A stretch of 64,000 nt of DNA. Origin: Olsenella sp. SW781. Lineage in GTDB: Bacteria > Actinomycetota > Coriobacteriia > Coriobacteriales > Atopobiaceae. A model generated the notes under the pieces. That model ran no database searches, had not been told where the DNA came from, and was given only the letters and a program-made list of their open reading frames with translations. Numbering within the stretch: position 1 is the first letter of the stretch; each line of letters opens with the position of its first letter. This document shows, in pieces, positions 18,134 to 26,690 of this stretch. Location: assembly GCF_012027725.1 (NCBI RefSeq), contig NZ_SJOU01000004.1:124001-188000 (forward strand), given 5' to 3'. The translations under genes were made by a program, and so were the position numbers.

Positions 18134-18928
18134 ATGATCAAGCTCATCGCGTCCGACATGGACGGAACCCTGCTCGACGACGACTCGAAGGTCCCCGAGG
18201 AGACCTACGAGCTCATCTCGGCGCTCGCCGAGAAGGGCGTGCGCTTTGTGGCGAGCTCCGGCCGCCGCTATGACACGCTGCGCTGGCTCTTCGAGCCCGT
18301 GGCGGACAAGATGGACTACGTGGCGTCGCTCGGCACCCAGGTCTATGCCGACGGACGCCTGCTCGACCGCGAGGTCTTCTCGACGCTCTCGGTGATGCGC
18401 CTCTTTGAGACCACGCAGCTCTTCGACTGCCTGCACCTCGCGCTCTACGACGCCACCCACACCTACCTGCTCAACGACCAGAGCTCCTACATCCGCGAGC
18501 TGGACAAGGACCTTCCCAACGCCGAGCGCCTCTTCGACCCGCCCTCGCCCGACGTGAGCATCATCAAGGCTGCCCTGTGCTGCGAGTACCCCGACCAGCT
18601 CATGGACATGGCCTACGTGCTGGAGCGCGAGCTCTCCGAGTTCTTCACGTTCCTTCCGAGCGGCTCGCGCTGGATCGACGTGGTCCCGCGTCACGTGAAC
18701 AAGGCCACGGGCCTCGAGCAGGTCATGCGCTACTGGGGCATCGGGCCCGACGAGGTGGTGGCCTTCGGCGACTCCATGAACGACTACGCGATGCTGCGCT
18801 ACGTGGGGCACCCCTACGTCATGGAGAACGCCCGCTACGCCGTGCGCCAGATCGGCCAGCGCGTCATCGGTCGCAACTCCGACCACGCCGTCCAGCGCGT
18901 CATGCGCGAGATTCTGGAGGGGCTGTAG
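18134..18928 (+). CDS. Cof-type HAD-IIB family phosphatase
   Basis: A 264-residue protein with motif I DMDGTLLDDD, motif II-like ASSGR, and motif IV FGDSMNDYAML. The ATG at 18134 is preceded by AGGAAGGGG. It is the fourth Cof-type phosphatase in 14 kb. It follows the HAD gene at 17247 across a short repeat and ends three bases before the GTG of the lipoprotein gene, indicating cotranscription. Members of this family dephosphorylate sugar phosphates, flavin precursors or pyridoxal phosphate; the substrate here is not determinable. Confidence 0.85.
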   Translation: MIKLIASDMDGTLLDDDSKVPEETYELISALAEKGVRFVASSGRRYDTLRWLFEPVADKMDYVASLGTQVYADGRLLDREVFSTLSVMRLFETTQLFDCLHLALYDATHTYLLNDQSSYIRELDKDLPNAERLFDPPSPDVSIIKAALCCEYPDQLMDMAYVLERELSEFFTFLPSGSRWIDVVPRHVNKATGLEQVMRYWGIGPDEVVAFGDSMNDYAMLRYVGHPYVMENARYAVRQIGQRVIGRNSDHAVQRVMREILEGL

Positions 18929-18931
18929 GGC

Positions 18932-20041
18932 GTGGCTCGCGTGCTGTCGAGAAGGACGCTGCTCGGGTCGGCCGCGCTCGGCGCCGCGTGCGCGGCGGCG
19001 GGGCTGGCCGGGTGCTCTGACGGTGACGACGGGGCCGCGAGCGCGGACCCTGCCGCGACCAGCCCCCTCGCGGGCAAGCTCGGCGGCAAGCTCGTGCTCA
19101 GGACCTCGTGCTCGGAGACGCTCGTCAACGCGGTGGTCCCCGCCTTCATGGAGGAGACGGGCGTTGCGGTGCGGATCGTGTCCTGCCCGGACGCGGAGCT
19201 GCTCTCCTGGTATGGGGACGGCGCCGCGGAGAGCGCCGGAGACCCCACCGAGCCCGCGCCCGACGTGGTGTGGGGTGCCGACCCGAGCTGGTATGCCGGG
19301 TCGGAGGGCCGCCTCGAGGAATACATCTCGGGCGAGAACGGCTCCATGCGGGAGGGCTGCCGGAGCGTCGGCGGCCGCATCACGCCCGTGACGCGCGACG
19401 TCGCCGTGATGGCGGTGGGGGAGAGCGCCGCGGAGGGTCCCGAGGTCACGGGCTATGAGACGCTGCTCGACGAGCGTGTGCTCGGCTCTGTTGCGATGGA
19501 GGACCCGTCCACGAGCGCGCGGGGGCTCGCGCACCTGGCGGGGATCGTCTCGGGCCTCTCGACTCGAGGGGCGGACGCGCCGTGGGAGTACGTGAGGGAG
19601 CTTCTGGCCGGCGGGGCGCTCGTGTCGGCGAAAGACGTGCTCGACGCGCCGGGGCGAGAAGAACGTGCCGTCGCGCTCACGTCCGAGCAGCGCCTGATGC
19701 AGGCCCACCTCCTCGAGCCGCCCGCGCCCGAGTCGGTCTATCCCGTTGAGGGGGCCTGCGTGACATGCGGCTGCACCGCCATTGTGTCGGGGTGCGCGAA
19801 TCTCCGGCAGGCGCGCGCATGGGTTGACTTTGTGACGGGGAGGGCGTGCCAGGAGCGCCTCGCCGCCGAGGCGCTTGCCCGGCCCGCACGCTCTGACGTG
19901 GCAGAGCCGGAGGGCCTGCCCGACGCCGATGACCCGATCGTCCCGGATCGCGCGGGCCTGCTCGTCACATGGTCGCGCGTTCTCGATGGGACGTGGGAGC
20001 CGAGCGAGGTCGCGCCAGAGGACGCCGCGAACGCACAATAG
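18932..20041 (+). CDS. Tat-type lipoprotein, extracellular solute-binding protein (iron-type)
   Basis: A 369-residue lipoprotein. The N-terminus has a twin-arginine motif (SRRTLLGS), a hydrophobic stretch and a lipobox LAGC (cysteine near residue 28). The mature part resembles group 1 solute-binding proteins of ABC importers (Fbp/FutA-like): KLVLRTSCSETLVNAVVPAFMEETG, then DVVWGADPSWY and a hinge region. The GTG start lies three bases after the previous stop. No permease or ATPase gene is adjacent, so it is an orphan binding protein or works with a transporter encoded elsewhere. Ligand uncertain. Confidence 0.75.
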   Translation: MARVLSRRTLLGSAALGAACAAAGLAGCSDGDDGAASADPAATSPLAGKLGGKLVLRTSCSETLVNAVVPAFMEETGVAVRIVSCPDAELLSWYGDGAAESAGDPTEPAPDVVWGADPSWYAGSEGRLEEYISGENGSMREGCRSVGGRITPVTRDVAVMAVGESAAEGPEVTGYETLLDERVLGSVAMEDPSTSARGLAHLAGIVSGLSTRGADAPWEYVRELLAGGALVSAKDVLDAPGREERAVALTSEQRLMQAHLLEPPAPESVYPVEGACVTCGCTAIVSGCANLRQARAWVDFVTGRACQERLAAEALARPARSDVAEPEGLPDADDPIVPDRAGLLVTWSRVLDGTWEPSEVAPEDAANAQ

Positions 20042-20411
20042 GCTTCCGCTCGGATGCGCGGAGATCGGCGCCGTGTGCGTCCGGGAGCGCACGTAAAAAC
20101 ATCTTAAACAAAGTGATATCGATTCCATAGTGGTCTTACAAAAGTAAGACCAGATGACAACTGTTAGAGTTGTTACTACCAGTCAATGTGCAGCTCAGGG
20201 GGTGTAAAAAGGGGGAATTGGCAACAATCTGGTATCTTTACCTGCGTAAATGAGTAATTACCGTTTAGCGAGAAAAACCTACCACTCAAAGCGTTCTTCA
20301 CATTTCCGCGATAACTATGAGGAGAACGTGTATCATGGCTATCGTGACCCAACACGGCCTCATCTCGGCAAATAAGTTTGGTCTTTAATATCGTCGATCG
20401 CAAGGAGCGCG
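20042..20411. promoter_or_regulatory. AT-rich promoter region of the galacto-N-biose locus
   Basis: About 370 bp of low GC between the lipoprotein and bgaC. It contains a perfect operator-like palindrome (20131-20152) and a smaller hairpin (20158-20172, CAACT/AGTTG). No coding ORF with family support is present. The bgaC ribosome site AAGGAG closes the region. Confidence 0.6.
20131..20152. promoter_or_regulatory. candidate GntR-family operator (TGGTCTTAC-n4-GTAAGACCA)
   Basis: A perfect 9-bp inverted repeat with a 4-bp AAAA spacer upstream of bgaC. The TGGT...ACCA ends match the general form of NagR/DasR-type operators recognised by GntR/HutC regulators. Such a regulator is encoded at 25862 in the same locus. 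A second TGGT/ACCA palindrome lies at 25311-25327. Binding is inferred. Confidence 0.6.
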
Positions 20412-22217
20412 ATGCATACCTTCGAGGTGGACAAGGAGTTCCTGCTGGACGGCGAGCCGTTCCGGATCCTCTCGGGCTCCATCCACTACTTCCGCGTGAA
20501 CCCGGAGGACTGGCACCACTCGCTCTACAACCTCAAGGCAATGGGGTTCAACACCGTCGAGACGTACGTCCCGTGGAACCTCCACGAGCCGCACCCAGGC
20601 GAGTTCGACTTTGCCGGCGGCCTCTCCCTTGCGCGCTTCCTGGACGAGGCGGCCAAGCTCGGCCTCTGGGCGATCGTGCGCCCGTCGCCCTTCATCTGCG
20701 CCGAGTGGGAGTGGGGCGGCCTCCCGGCCTGGCTGCTGGCGGACCGCTCGATGCGCCCGCGCTCGCGCGACCCCAGGTTCCTCGCGCGCGTCGCCTCCTA
20801 CTACGACGCCCTGATGCCGATCCTCGTCGACCGCCAGGTCACCCACGGCGGCAACGTCATCATGATGCAGGTGGAGAACGAGTACGGCTCCTACTGCGAG
20901 GACAAGGAGTACCTGCGCGCCATCCGCGACCTCATGCTCGAGCGCGGCGTCGACGTGCCCCTGTGCACCTCCGACGGCCCGTGGCGCGGGTGCCTGCGCG
21001 CCGGCACGCTGATCGACGACGACGTCCTCGTGACCGGCAACTTTGGCTCCCGCGCCGGCGAGAACTTTGCCAACCTCAAGGCCTTCCACGAGGAGCACGG
21101 CAAGAACTGGCCGCTCATGTGCATGGAGTTCTGGGACGGCTGGTTCAACCGCTGGGGCGAGAACGTCATCACGCGCGACGCCCAGGACCTGGCGGACTCC
21201 GTGCGCGAGCTGCTGGAGCTCGGCGGCTCCATCAACCTGTACATGTTCCACGGCGGCACCAACTTCGGCTTCATGAACGGTTGCTCCGCCCGCCACACCC
21301 ATGACCTTCACCAGGTCACCTCCTACGACTACGACGCCCCCCTCGACGAGGAGGGCAACCCCACGGAGAAGTGGTACAGGCTGCGCGACATGGTGCGCGA
21401 GCTCTTCCCGGACAACTGGACCGCCGACCCGCTGATCAAGTCCGCGGTTGACGTCCCGGCCGAGAAGGTCGAGCTCTCCGGGCGCACCGGCCTCTTCGAG
21501 AACCTCGGCGCCCTTGACGCCGAGCCGGTGAGCTCGCTCTACCCGCAGACGATGGAGGACATGGGACAGTCCTACGGCTACGTCCTCTACCGCACGCAGA
21601 TCGAGCGCGACACGCTCGAGCCCGAGCGCATCCGCGTGGTGGACGGCCGCGACCGTGCCCAGGTCTTCGTCAACGAGAAGCTCGTTGCCACCCAGTACCA
21701 GGAGCACATCGGCGAGGATATCCGCTACGCCCTTCCCGAGGAGCAGAACCAGCTCGACGTCCTCGTGGAGAACATGGGCCGCGTGAACTACGGCCACAAG
21801 TTCCTTAGCGACACGCAGCGCAAGGGCATCCGCACCGGCGTGTGCGTGGACCTTCACTTCGTCCTCAACTGGGAGGCCTACCGCCTCAGCCTCGAGGACG
21901 TCTCCGGGATTGACTACGACGCCGGCTGGGCCGAGGGGACGCCGTCCTTCTCGCGCTTTGAGTTCACGCTCGACGAGCCGGCAGACACGTTCGTGGACAC
22001 TACGGGCTTCGGCAAGGGCGTGGCGTTTGTCAACGGGGTCAACATCGGGCGCTACTGGGAGATCGGTCCCATCATGACGCTCTACGTCCCCCATGACATT
22101 ACGCGCGCCGGCGTTAACGAGCTCGTGTTGTTTGAGACCGAGGGAACCGTGGGCGACTCCATCTCCCTACGCTCGCAGCCCCTCATCAACCACCTCGAGA
22201 AAGAAGGAGTTGAGTAG
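20412..22217 (+). CDS. bgaC: GH35 beta-galactosidase (BgaC-like)
   Basis: A 601-residue glycoside hydrolase of family 35. The acid/base is E157 in QVENEYGS and the nucleophile E239 in CMEFWDGWF; FNTVETYVPWNLHEP and HGGTNFGF are family blocks. C-terminal beta domains follow from about residue 330. No signal peptide is visible, so a cytoplasmic enzyme is expected. It heads a mannose-type PTS locus with agaS and a GntR regulator, the same content as the Streptococcus pneumoniae bgaC locus, where the enzyme is specific for beta-1,3-linked galactose. The likely substrate is therefore galacto-N-biose or lacto-N-biose, possibly phosphorylated. Confidence 0.92.
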   Translation: MHTFEVDKEFLLDGEPFRILSGSIHYFRVNPEDWHHSLYNLKAMGFNTVETYVPWNLHEPHPGEFDFAGGLSLARFLDEAAKLGLWAIVRPSPFICAEWEWGGLPAWLLADRSMRPRSRDPRFLARVASYYDALMPILVDRQVTHGGNVIMMQVENEYGSYCEDKEYLRAIRDLMLERGVDVPLCTSDGPWRGCLRAGTLIDDDVLVTGNFGSRAGENFANLKAFHEEHGKNWPLMCMEFWDGWFNRWGENVITRDAQDLADSVRELLELGGSINLYMFHGGTNFGFMNGCSARHTHDLHQVTSYDYDAPLDEEGNPTEKWYRLRDMVRELFPDNWTADPLIKSAVDVPAEKVELSGRTGLFENLGALDAEPVSSLYPQTMEDMGQSYGYVLYRTQIERDTLEPERIRVVDGRDRAQVFVNEKLVATQYQEHIGEDIRYALPEEQNQLDVLVENMGRVNYGHKFLSDTQRKGIRTGVCVDLHFVLNWEAYRLSLEDVSGIDYDAGWAEGTPSFSRFEFTLDEPADTFVDTTGFGKGVAFVNGVNIGRYWEIGPIMTLYVPHDITRAGVNELVLFETEGTVGDSISLRSQPLINHLEKEGVE

Positions 22218-22218
22218 C

Positions 22219-22683
22219 ATGATCGTTGGAGCACGTGTTGACTTCCGCCTCATCCACGGCCAGGTCGGCAACCTCTGGGCCAACGCCCGCCAGGTCAGCC
22301 GCTTCATGGTCGTCGATGACCAGGTGGCCGAGGACGCCGTCCAGAAGCAGGTCCTGCGCATGGCCACCCCCGCCACCTGCAAGCTCTCGGTGCTTCCCGT
22401 CGAGAAGGCCGCGGCCAACATCCTCGCCGGCAAGTACGACGCCCAGCGTCTGTTCATCGTCGTCAAGAAGCCCGAGGTCTATCTCAAGCTCGCCAAGGCC
22501 GGCGTGAAGTTCGACGAGATCATCCTCGGCAACATCACCTCGATGAACATCGTCAAGACCTACAACCGCAACATCAACTGCGGCCAGGACGACGTCGACG
22601 CCCTCAACGAGCTCGCCGCCATGGGCATCCCCATGGTCATCCAGCTCACCCCGCAGAACAGCCCGGAGCCCTTCAAGCCCTAG
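22219..22683 (+). CDS. PTS mannose/sorbose-family subunit IIB
   Basis: A 154-residue phosphotransfer protein. H13 in RLIHGQV is the phosphorylation site of PTSIIB_sorb. The ATG begins one base after the bgaC stop, with AGAAGGAG inside the end of bgaC, so the two are translationally close. It would pass phosphate from the IIA at 25378 to the incoming sugar held by IIC/IID. Orthology to the pneumococcal galacto-N-biose or N-acetylgalactosamine IIB is inferred from context. Confidence 0.92.
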   Translation: MIVGARVDFRLIHGQVGNLWANARQVSRFMVVDDQVAEDAVQKQVLRMATPATCKLSVLPVEKAAANILAGKYDAQRLFIVVKKPEVYLKLAKAGVKFDEIILGNITSMNIVKTYNRNINCGQDDVDALNELAAMGIPMVIQLTPQNSPEPFKP

Positions 22684-22776
22684 GCATTAGGCGCTACGCG
22701 GTGAGGGGAGATGCACCGCAGCCATATAGCGTGATCCGTACGTTTGATTCGAGTTGTTAGAAGGAGGAAAAGAACC

Positions 22777-23685
22777 ATGATTCAGTGGTGGCAGATTCTT
22801 CTGCTTACGCTCTATGCGGGCTTCCAGATCATGGACGAGCTGCACTGGTACTCCAGCGCCGGCTCCGCCGTGTTCTCCGGCTTCATCACGGGCCTCATCA
22901 TGGGCGACATGGCAACTGGTCTTTTCATCGGTGGTAGCATGCAGCTCACCATCCTCGGCGTCGGCACCTTCGGTGGCGCCTCCCGCATCGACGCCAACTC
23001 CGGCACCCTCATCGCAACGGCCTTCGCCGTCAGCGCTGGCATGGACCCGGAGCAGGCCCTCGCCGCCCTCGGCGTGCCCGTGGCCGCCATCCTCGTCTAC
23101 ACCGATATCCTCGGTCGTATGGCCAACACCTTCTGGGGTCACGCCTGCGACGCCGACATCGAGAAGATGAACTGGAACTCCTACAACATCCACTACTGGA
23201 TGGGCGCTGTCTCCTGGTGCCTCTCCCGCATGATCCCGGTCTTCCTGGCCCTCGCCTTCGGCCAGCCGCTGGTTGAGGCCATCACCACCGCCCTCAACGG
23301 CGACCTCGCCTGGCTCGGCACCGGCCTCACCGTCGCCGGTGGCATGCTGCCGGCCGTCGGCTTCGCCATCCTGCTTCGCTACCTGCCGGTCAAGAAGCAC
23401 ATCGCCTACCTGATCCTCGGCTTCGTGATCGCCGCCCTTCTCGGCACCGCCTTCACGAGCATCGCGACCGTTGGCGGCGACGCCGCTACCATCGCTGGTG
23501 CCCTCAACGGCCTGCTGCCCGAGGACGCCGCGGTTGCCGTCGGCGGTGGCTACAAGAACCTGTCGATGCTGACCGTTGCTCTCATCGGCTTCGCTCTTGC
23601 CTACATCTACTACCAGCAGCACCAGAACGCGCCCGTCGCGGCTGTCTCTGCTGGTGCGGAGGGAGATGACGACGATGAGCTCTAA
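22777..23685 (+). CDS. PTS mannose/sorbose-family subunit IIC
   Basis: A 302-residue membrane protein with about eight hydrophobic segments, starting QILLLTLYAGFQIMDE. The GGSMQLTILGVGTFGGASRIDAN stretch is typical of the AgaC/ManY family that forms the translocation channel with IID. The ATG at 22777 follows AGAAGGAGG. The 93-bp gap from IIB holds only this ribosome site and no obvious terminator. Its 3' end overlaps the start of the IID gene. Confidence 0.9.
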   Translation: MIQWWQILLLTLYAGFQIMDELHWYSSAGSAVFSGFITGLIMGDMATGLFIGGSMQLTILGVGTFGGASRIDANSGTLIATAFAVSAGMDPEQALAALGVPVAAILVYTDILGRMANTFWGHACDADIEKMNWNSYNIHYWMGAVSWCLSRMIPVFLALAFGQPLVEAITTALNGDLAWLGTGLTVAGGMLPAVGFAILLRYLPVKKHIAYLILGFVIAALLGTAFTSIATVGGDAATIAGALNGLLPEDAAVAVGGGYKNLSMLTVALIGFALAYIYYQQHQNAPVAAVSAGAEGDDDDEL

Positions 23686-24505
23686 TGTCGGACAGACCAC
23701 TGGCTACAAGATCACCAAGGCTGACCTTCGCCAGATCAACATCCGCAACCTCGTCGGCTTCCAGGCTGGCTGGAACTACGAGCGTATGCAGCACTCCGGT
23801 TACCTGTGGATCATCCTTCCGCAGCTCCGCAAGATCTATGGGGACAACACCGAGGCCCTGAAGACCGCCTGCCGCACCCAGTGCTCGCCGTTCTTCAACA
23901 CCTCCAACTTCCTCAACACGATCATCACGGGCATCGACCTCGCCATCGAGGAGACCGAGGGCCTCGACGGCCTCGAGACCGTCGCCTCGCTGAAGACCGG
24001 CCTCATGGGCCCGCTCGCCTCCATCGGCGACTCCATCTTCGGCTCGCTGCTCCCGACGATCTTCGGCGCCCTGGCCGCCAACATGGCCATGGCCGGCAAC
24101 CCGCTGGGCATCTTCATCTGGATTGCCTCCTGCATCGTGGTCGACTGGTTCCGCTGCAAGCAGACCTACATCGCCTACGATCAGGGCATGAAGCTCGTCA
24201 CCACCATGTCCGACAAGCTCAACGCCATCACTGACGCCGCCACGGTCATGGGCGTCTTCATGGTCGGCGCGCTGATCTCCACCAACGTGGGCATCGTCCT
24301 CACGATCAACCCCAACATCGGTGGCGTTCCCCTGGACGTTCAGGACATCCTGAACAACATCTGCCCCAAGCTCGTCCCCGCCGCGCTCGTCGGCTTCGTG
24401 TACTGGCTGCTCGGCCGCAAGGGCATGACCTCCACCAAGGCGATCTTCATCGTCCTGGTGCTCGGCGTTGTCCTCGGTGCCCTCAACCTCGTCGCGAAGG
24501 GCTAA
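23675..24505 (+). CDS. PTS mannose/sorbose-family subunit IID
   Basis: A 276-residue membrane subunit. Family blocks include FQAGWNYERMQHSGYLWIILP and the GLMGPLASIGDSIFGSLLPTI segment shared by ManZ/AgaD. Two ATGs are possible (23666, 23675). The second is preferred because GGAGGGAG ends nine bases before it. It overlaps the IIC gene by 11 bp, a sign of translational coupling. With IIC it forms the sugar channel. A long hairpin follows it. Confidence 0.9.
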   Translation: MSSNVGQTTGYKITKADLRQINIRNLVGFQAGWNYERMQHSGYLWIILPQLRKIYGDNTEALKTACRTQCSPFFNTSNFLNTIITGIDLAIEETEGLDGLETVASLKTGLMGPLASIGDSIFGSLLPTIFGALAANMAMAGNPLGIFIWIASCIVVDWFRCKQTYIAYDQGMKLVTTMSDKLNAITDAATVMGVFMVGALISTNVGIVLTINPNIGGVPLDVQDILNNICPKLVPAALVGFVYWLLGRKGMTSTKAIFIVLVLGVVLGALNLVAKG

Positions 24506-24570
24506 GGCACCTTCTGGCCTCGTGGCGCCCGGTCGCTCCGGGCGTCACGGGCCGCACTGCTTCGTTCGAG

Positions 24571-24635
24571 CGGGCGCGCATCTCACGGCTCGGGACCACC
24601 CGGTTCTTCGCCCTATCTCCCGAGATGCGCGCCCG
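24571..24635. repeat. 14-bp inverted repeat between IID and the next gene
   Basis: CGGGCGCGCATCTC (24571-24584) pairs with 24622-24635 across a 37-nt loop. No T-tract follows, so it looks like an mRNA-stabilising or attenuating stem that could separate high IIB-IID expression from the downstream genes. Confidence 0.6.
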
Positions 24636-24660
24636 TTCCACCTAGAAAGGCTTTTTCGTC

Positions 24661-25278
24661 GTGGAACCGGGCGTTATCGCATTTCTCGTACTCGTCGTCG
24701 TGTACTTTCTCGCCTCTGAGGGCTTCCGCCACTACTACGAGGCAAAGTACCAGGGGTTCTTTGAGACGGGACACTACAAGGAGGCCATCGGGGCCCTCGA
24801 CAGGATTCCCGCCCGCGTGACGCTGACCACCTACCGTCAGTACTACCTTCGCTTCCTGTGCTACCAGGCCATGGACGACGAGGAGATGGCCACGCGCATG
24901 ATCGAGCTTCTCGTCCGCATGAGAAACTCCGCCAAGCGCCAGGCCCAGACCCTCGCCGTCGCGTTCAACTACTTCACCCAGCTGGGCAACAAGGAGCGCT
25001 GCAAGGAGCTTCTCGCCCAGCTCAAGACCTGCAAGGCGGCCGACAAGGCCGTCATCCAGGACTGCCAGCTCACCTACGACATCGTCTTTGGCAAGCGCTA
25101 CGACTACATCGAGCAGATGGAGAAGATGCTTCCGGGCGCCGCCCCCGAGCTCAAGGGGAAGCTCTGCTTCCTTCTGTGGAAGCAGTACGCCAGCAAGGGC
25201 GACAAGACCCATGCGAAGCGCTACAAGCGGCAGTTTGAAGAACTTACGAATTTGAGCACGACCCAGCGTCATCAGTAA
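24661..25278 (+). CDS. membrane-anchored TPR-like hypothetical protein
   Basis: A 205-residue protein with one N-terminal membrane helix (about residues 4-20, VIAFLVLVVVYFLA), then an all-helical soluble part that reads like tetratricopeptide repeats (YKEAIGALDRIPARV; RMIELLVRMRN; KERCKELLAQLK). GTG start with GAAAGG upstream. It sits between the IID and IIA genes of one PTS, an unusual place for such a gene. I do not recognise a family; a scaffold or unrelated housekeeping role are both possible. Confidence 0.6.
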   Translation: MEPGVIAFLVLVVVYFLASEGFRHYYEAKYQGFFETGHYKEAIGALDRIPARVTLTTYRQYYLRFLCYQAMDDEEMATRMIELLVRMRNSAKRQAQTLAVAFNYFTQLGNKERCKELLAQLKTCKAADKAVIQDCQLTYDIVFGKRYDYIEQMEKMLPGAAPELKGKLCFLLWKQYASKGDKTHAKRYKRQFEELTNLSTTQRHQ

Positions 25279-25310
25279 AACGGGCGCTGGTCACGATACA
25301 CTAGCGGAAC

Positions 25311-25327
25311 ACTGGTTATAAACCAGT
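25311..25327. promoter_or_regulatory. candidate GntR-family operator (ACTGGTT-ATA-AACCAGT)
   Basis: A perfect 7-bp inverted repeat with a 3-bp spacer, 51 bp before the IIA gene. The ACTGGT/ACCAGT ends resemble DasR/NagR sites. With the site at 20131-20152 it would give the locus two controlled promoters. A small hairpin (TCCTCGG/CCGAGGA) lies between it and the gene. Confidence 0.6.
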
Positions 25328-25377
25328 TTACATTGGGTCCTCGGCATGACCGAGGAACGTAGGGAAAGGGAGCTGTC

Positions 25378-25797
25378 ATGATTGGTTTCATCCTCACCGG
25401 CCACGGCCACTTCTCGAACGGCCTCAAGAGCGCGCTTGACATGATCGCGGGCCCGCAGCAGGCCTTCGAGATCGTCCCCTTCGAGGAGGGGGAGGCCGGC
25501 GCGTACGCCGACAAGCTTCACGACGCCATCAAGGCCATGCGTGACCAGACCGACGGCGTGCTCGTCTTCTGCGACCTCATGGGCGGCACCCCGTTCAACC
25601 AGTCGATGATCGCCACGAGCAAGATCGACAACGTCTCCGTCGTGGCCGGCACCAACCTGCCCATGCTCATCGACATCGTCATGTCCCGCACCGAGACCTC
25701 CACGATCGACGAGCTCGTCTCCGAGGCCGTCGAGGTGGGCAAGGAGGGCGTCTGCCACATGGCGCTCGACCTCTCCGATGACGAGGACGACGAGTAG
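25378..25797 (+). CDS. PTS mannose/sorbose-family subunit IIA
   Basis: A 139-residue cytoplasmic phosphocarrier of the EIIA-man type. H9 in LTGHGHFSNG is the residue phosphorylated by HPr; FCDLMGGTPFNQS is the second family landmark. It completes the IIB-IIC-IID permease encoded upstream but has its own promoter region with an operator-like palindrome. The acidic C-terminus (DLSDDEDDE) is a tail beyond the conserved fold. ATG preceded by AGGGAAAGGGAG. Confidence 0.92.
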   Translation: MIGFILTGHGHFSNGLKSALDMIAGPQQAFEIVPFEEGEAGAYADKLHDAIKAMRDQTDGVLVFCDLMGGTPFNQSMIATSKIDNVSVVAGTNLPMLIDIVMSRTETSTIDELVSEAVEVGKEGVCHMALDLSDDEDDE

Positions 25798-25861
25798 GGG
25801 TGACCTCGCGCCGCGCCCCGGGCTCCCGGGGCGCGGCAGATCGTGACGAACGGGAACGCAG

Positions 25862-26593
25862 ATGACGTCGAGACCAAAGAAGCAGCCGCTCTACGACCAG
25901 CTGGTCGACATCCTCACGGAGAAGATCGACCAGGAGTTCCGCCCGGGTGACATCCTGCCGTCCGAGCGCGTTCTCTCGGAGCGCTACGGGCTCTCGCGCA
26001 CCACGGTTCGTCTCGCCCTGAGCGAGCTCGAGCGACTCGGCCTCGTCGTGCGCCAGCACGGCAGGGGGACCTTCGTGGCCGACCGCTCCACGCAGGCCAC
26101 GAACCTCATGCAGTCCTACAGCTTCACCGAGCACATGCGCTCGCTCGGCCGCGTTCCCGAGACCACCATCCTCGAGTTCTCCGAGACTGACGCCGACAAG
26201 AACCTCGCGGAGCGCATGGGCGTCCGCCTGGGGGAGCGCCTGTTCAAGCTCAAGCGGCTGCGCTCCGCCGACGCCACGCCCATGATGGTCGAGCTCTCGT
26301 ACCTGCCCCTACGCAAGTTCATGACGCTCAAGCGCGCCCTTCTCGACAGCATGCCGCTCTACGAGATTATCGAGAACGTCTATCACGAGAAGATCCGCGT
26401 TGCCGAGGAGGAGTTCTTCGCGAGCGTGGCGCGTCCCGCCGACGCTCACCTGCTCGACATCTCGGAGGGCGCGCCCGTGCTCGACCTCGTGCGCACGACC
26501 TACAACACGAGCAACGAGGTCATCGAGTACACGCTCTCCGTCGCGCGAGCGGATCAGTTCAAGTACAAGGTCTACCACCAGCGCCTTCCCTAG
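25862..26593 (+). CDS. GntR-family regulator with UTRA domain
   Basis: A 243-residue transcription factor. An N-terminal winged helix (about residues 8-75; LPSERVLSERYGLSRTTVRLAL) is joined to a UTRA effector domain (about 95-238) that binds sugar-phosphate-like ligands in HutC/NagR/DasR proteins. It lies inside the galacto-N-biose locus, so it is the likely local repressor, with the palindromes at 20131 and 25311 as candidate operators. Inducer is probably an amino-sugar phosphate. Its last codons are duplicated 54 bp downstream around a palindromic insertion. Confidence 0.87.
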   Translation: MTSRPKKQPLYDQLVDILTEKIDQEFRPGDILPSERVLSERYGLSRTTVRLALSELERLGLVVRQHGRGTFVADRSTQATNLMQSYSFTEHMRSLGRVPETTILEFSETDADKNLAERMGVRLGERLFKLKRLRSADATPMMVELSYLPLRKFMTLKRALLDSMPLYEIIENVYHEKIRVAEEEFFASVARPADAHLLDISEGAPVLDLVRTTYNTSNEVIEYTLSVARADQFKYKVYHQRLP

Positions 26594-26646
26594 CGTGCAA
26601 CCGTGCAAAAGTGACAGGCACTTTTGCACGCCCAGCGCCTTCCCTA
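26578..26646. mobile_element. 39-bp palindromic insertion flanked by 15-bp direct repeats
   Basis: CCAGCGCCTTCCCTA occurs at 26578-26592 and again at 26632-26646. Between them lies a 39-bp element with ends GCGTGCAA/TTGCACGC and an inner 12-bp stem (CGTGCAAAAGTG, 26602-26613, with 26619-26630). The first copy is the end of the GntR gene; the second is non-coding. This is what insertion with target duplication would leave; length is far below any IS, so a miniature or REP-like element is inferred. Confidence 0.75.
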
Positions 26647-26690
26647 ACCCGACGGGAGAAAAGACCCCGCCAACCCGAAAGGAGCGATCA

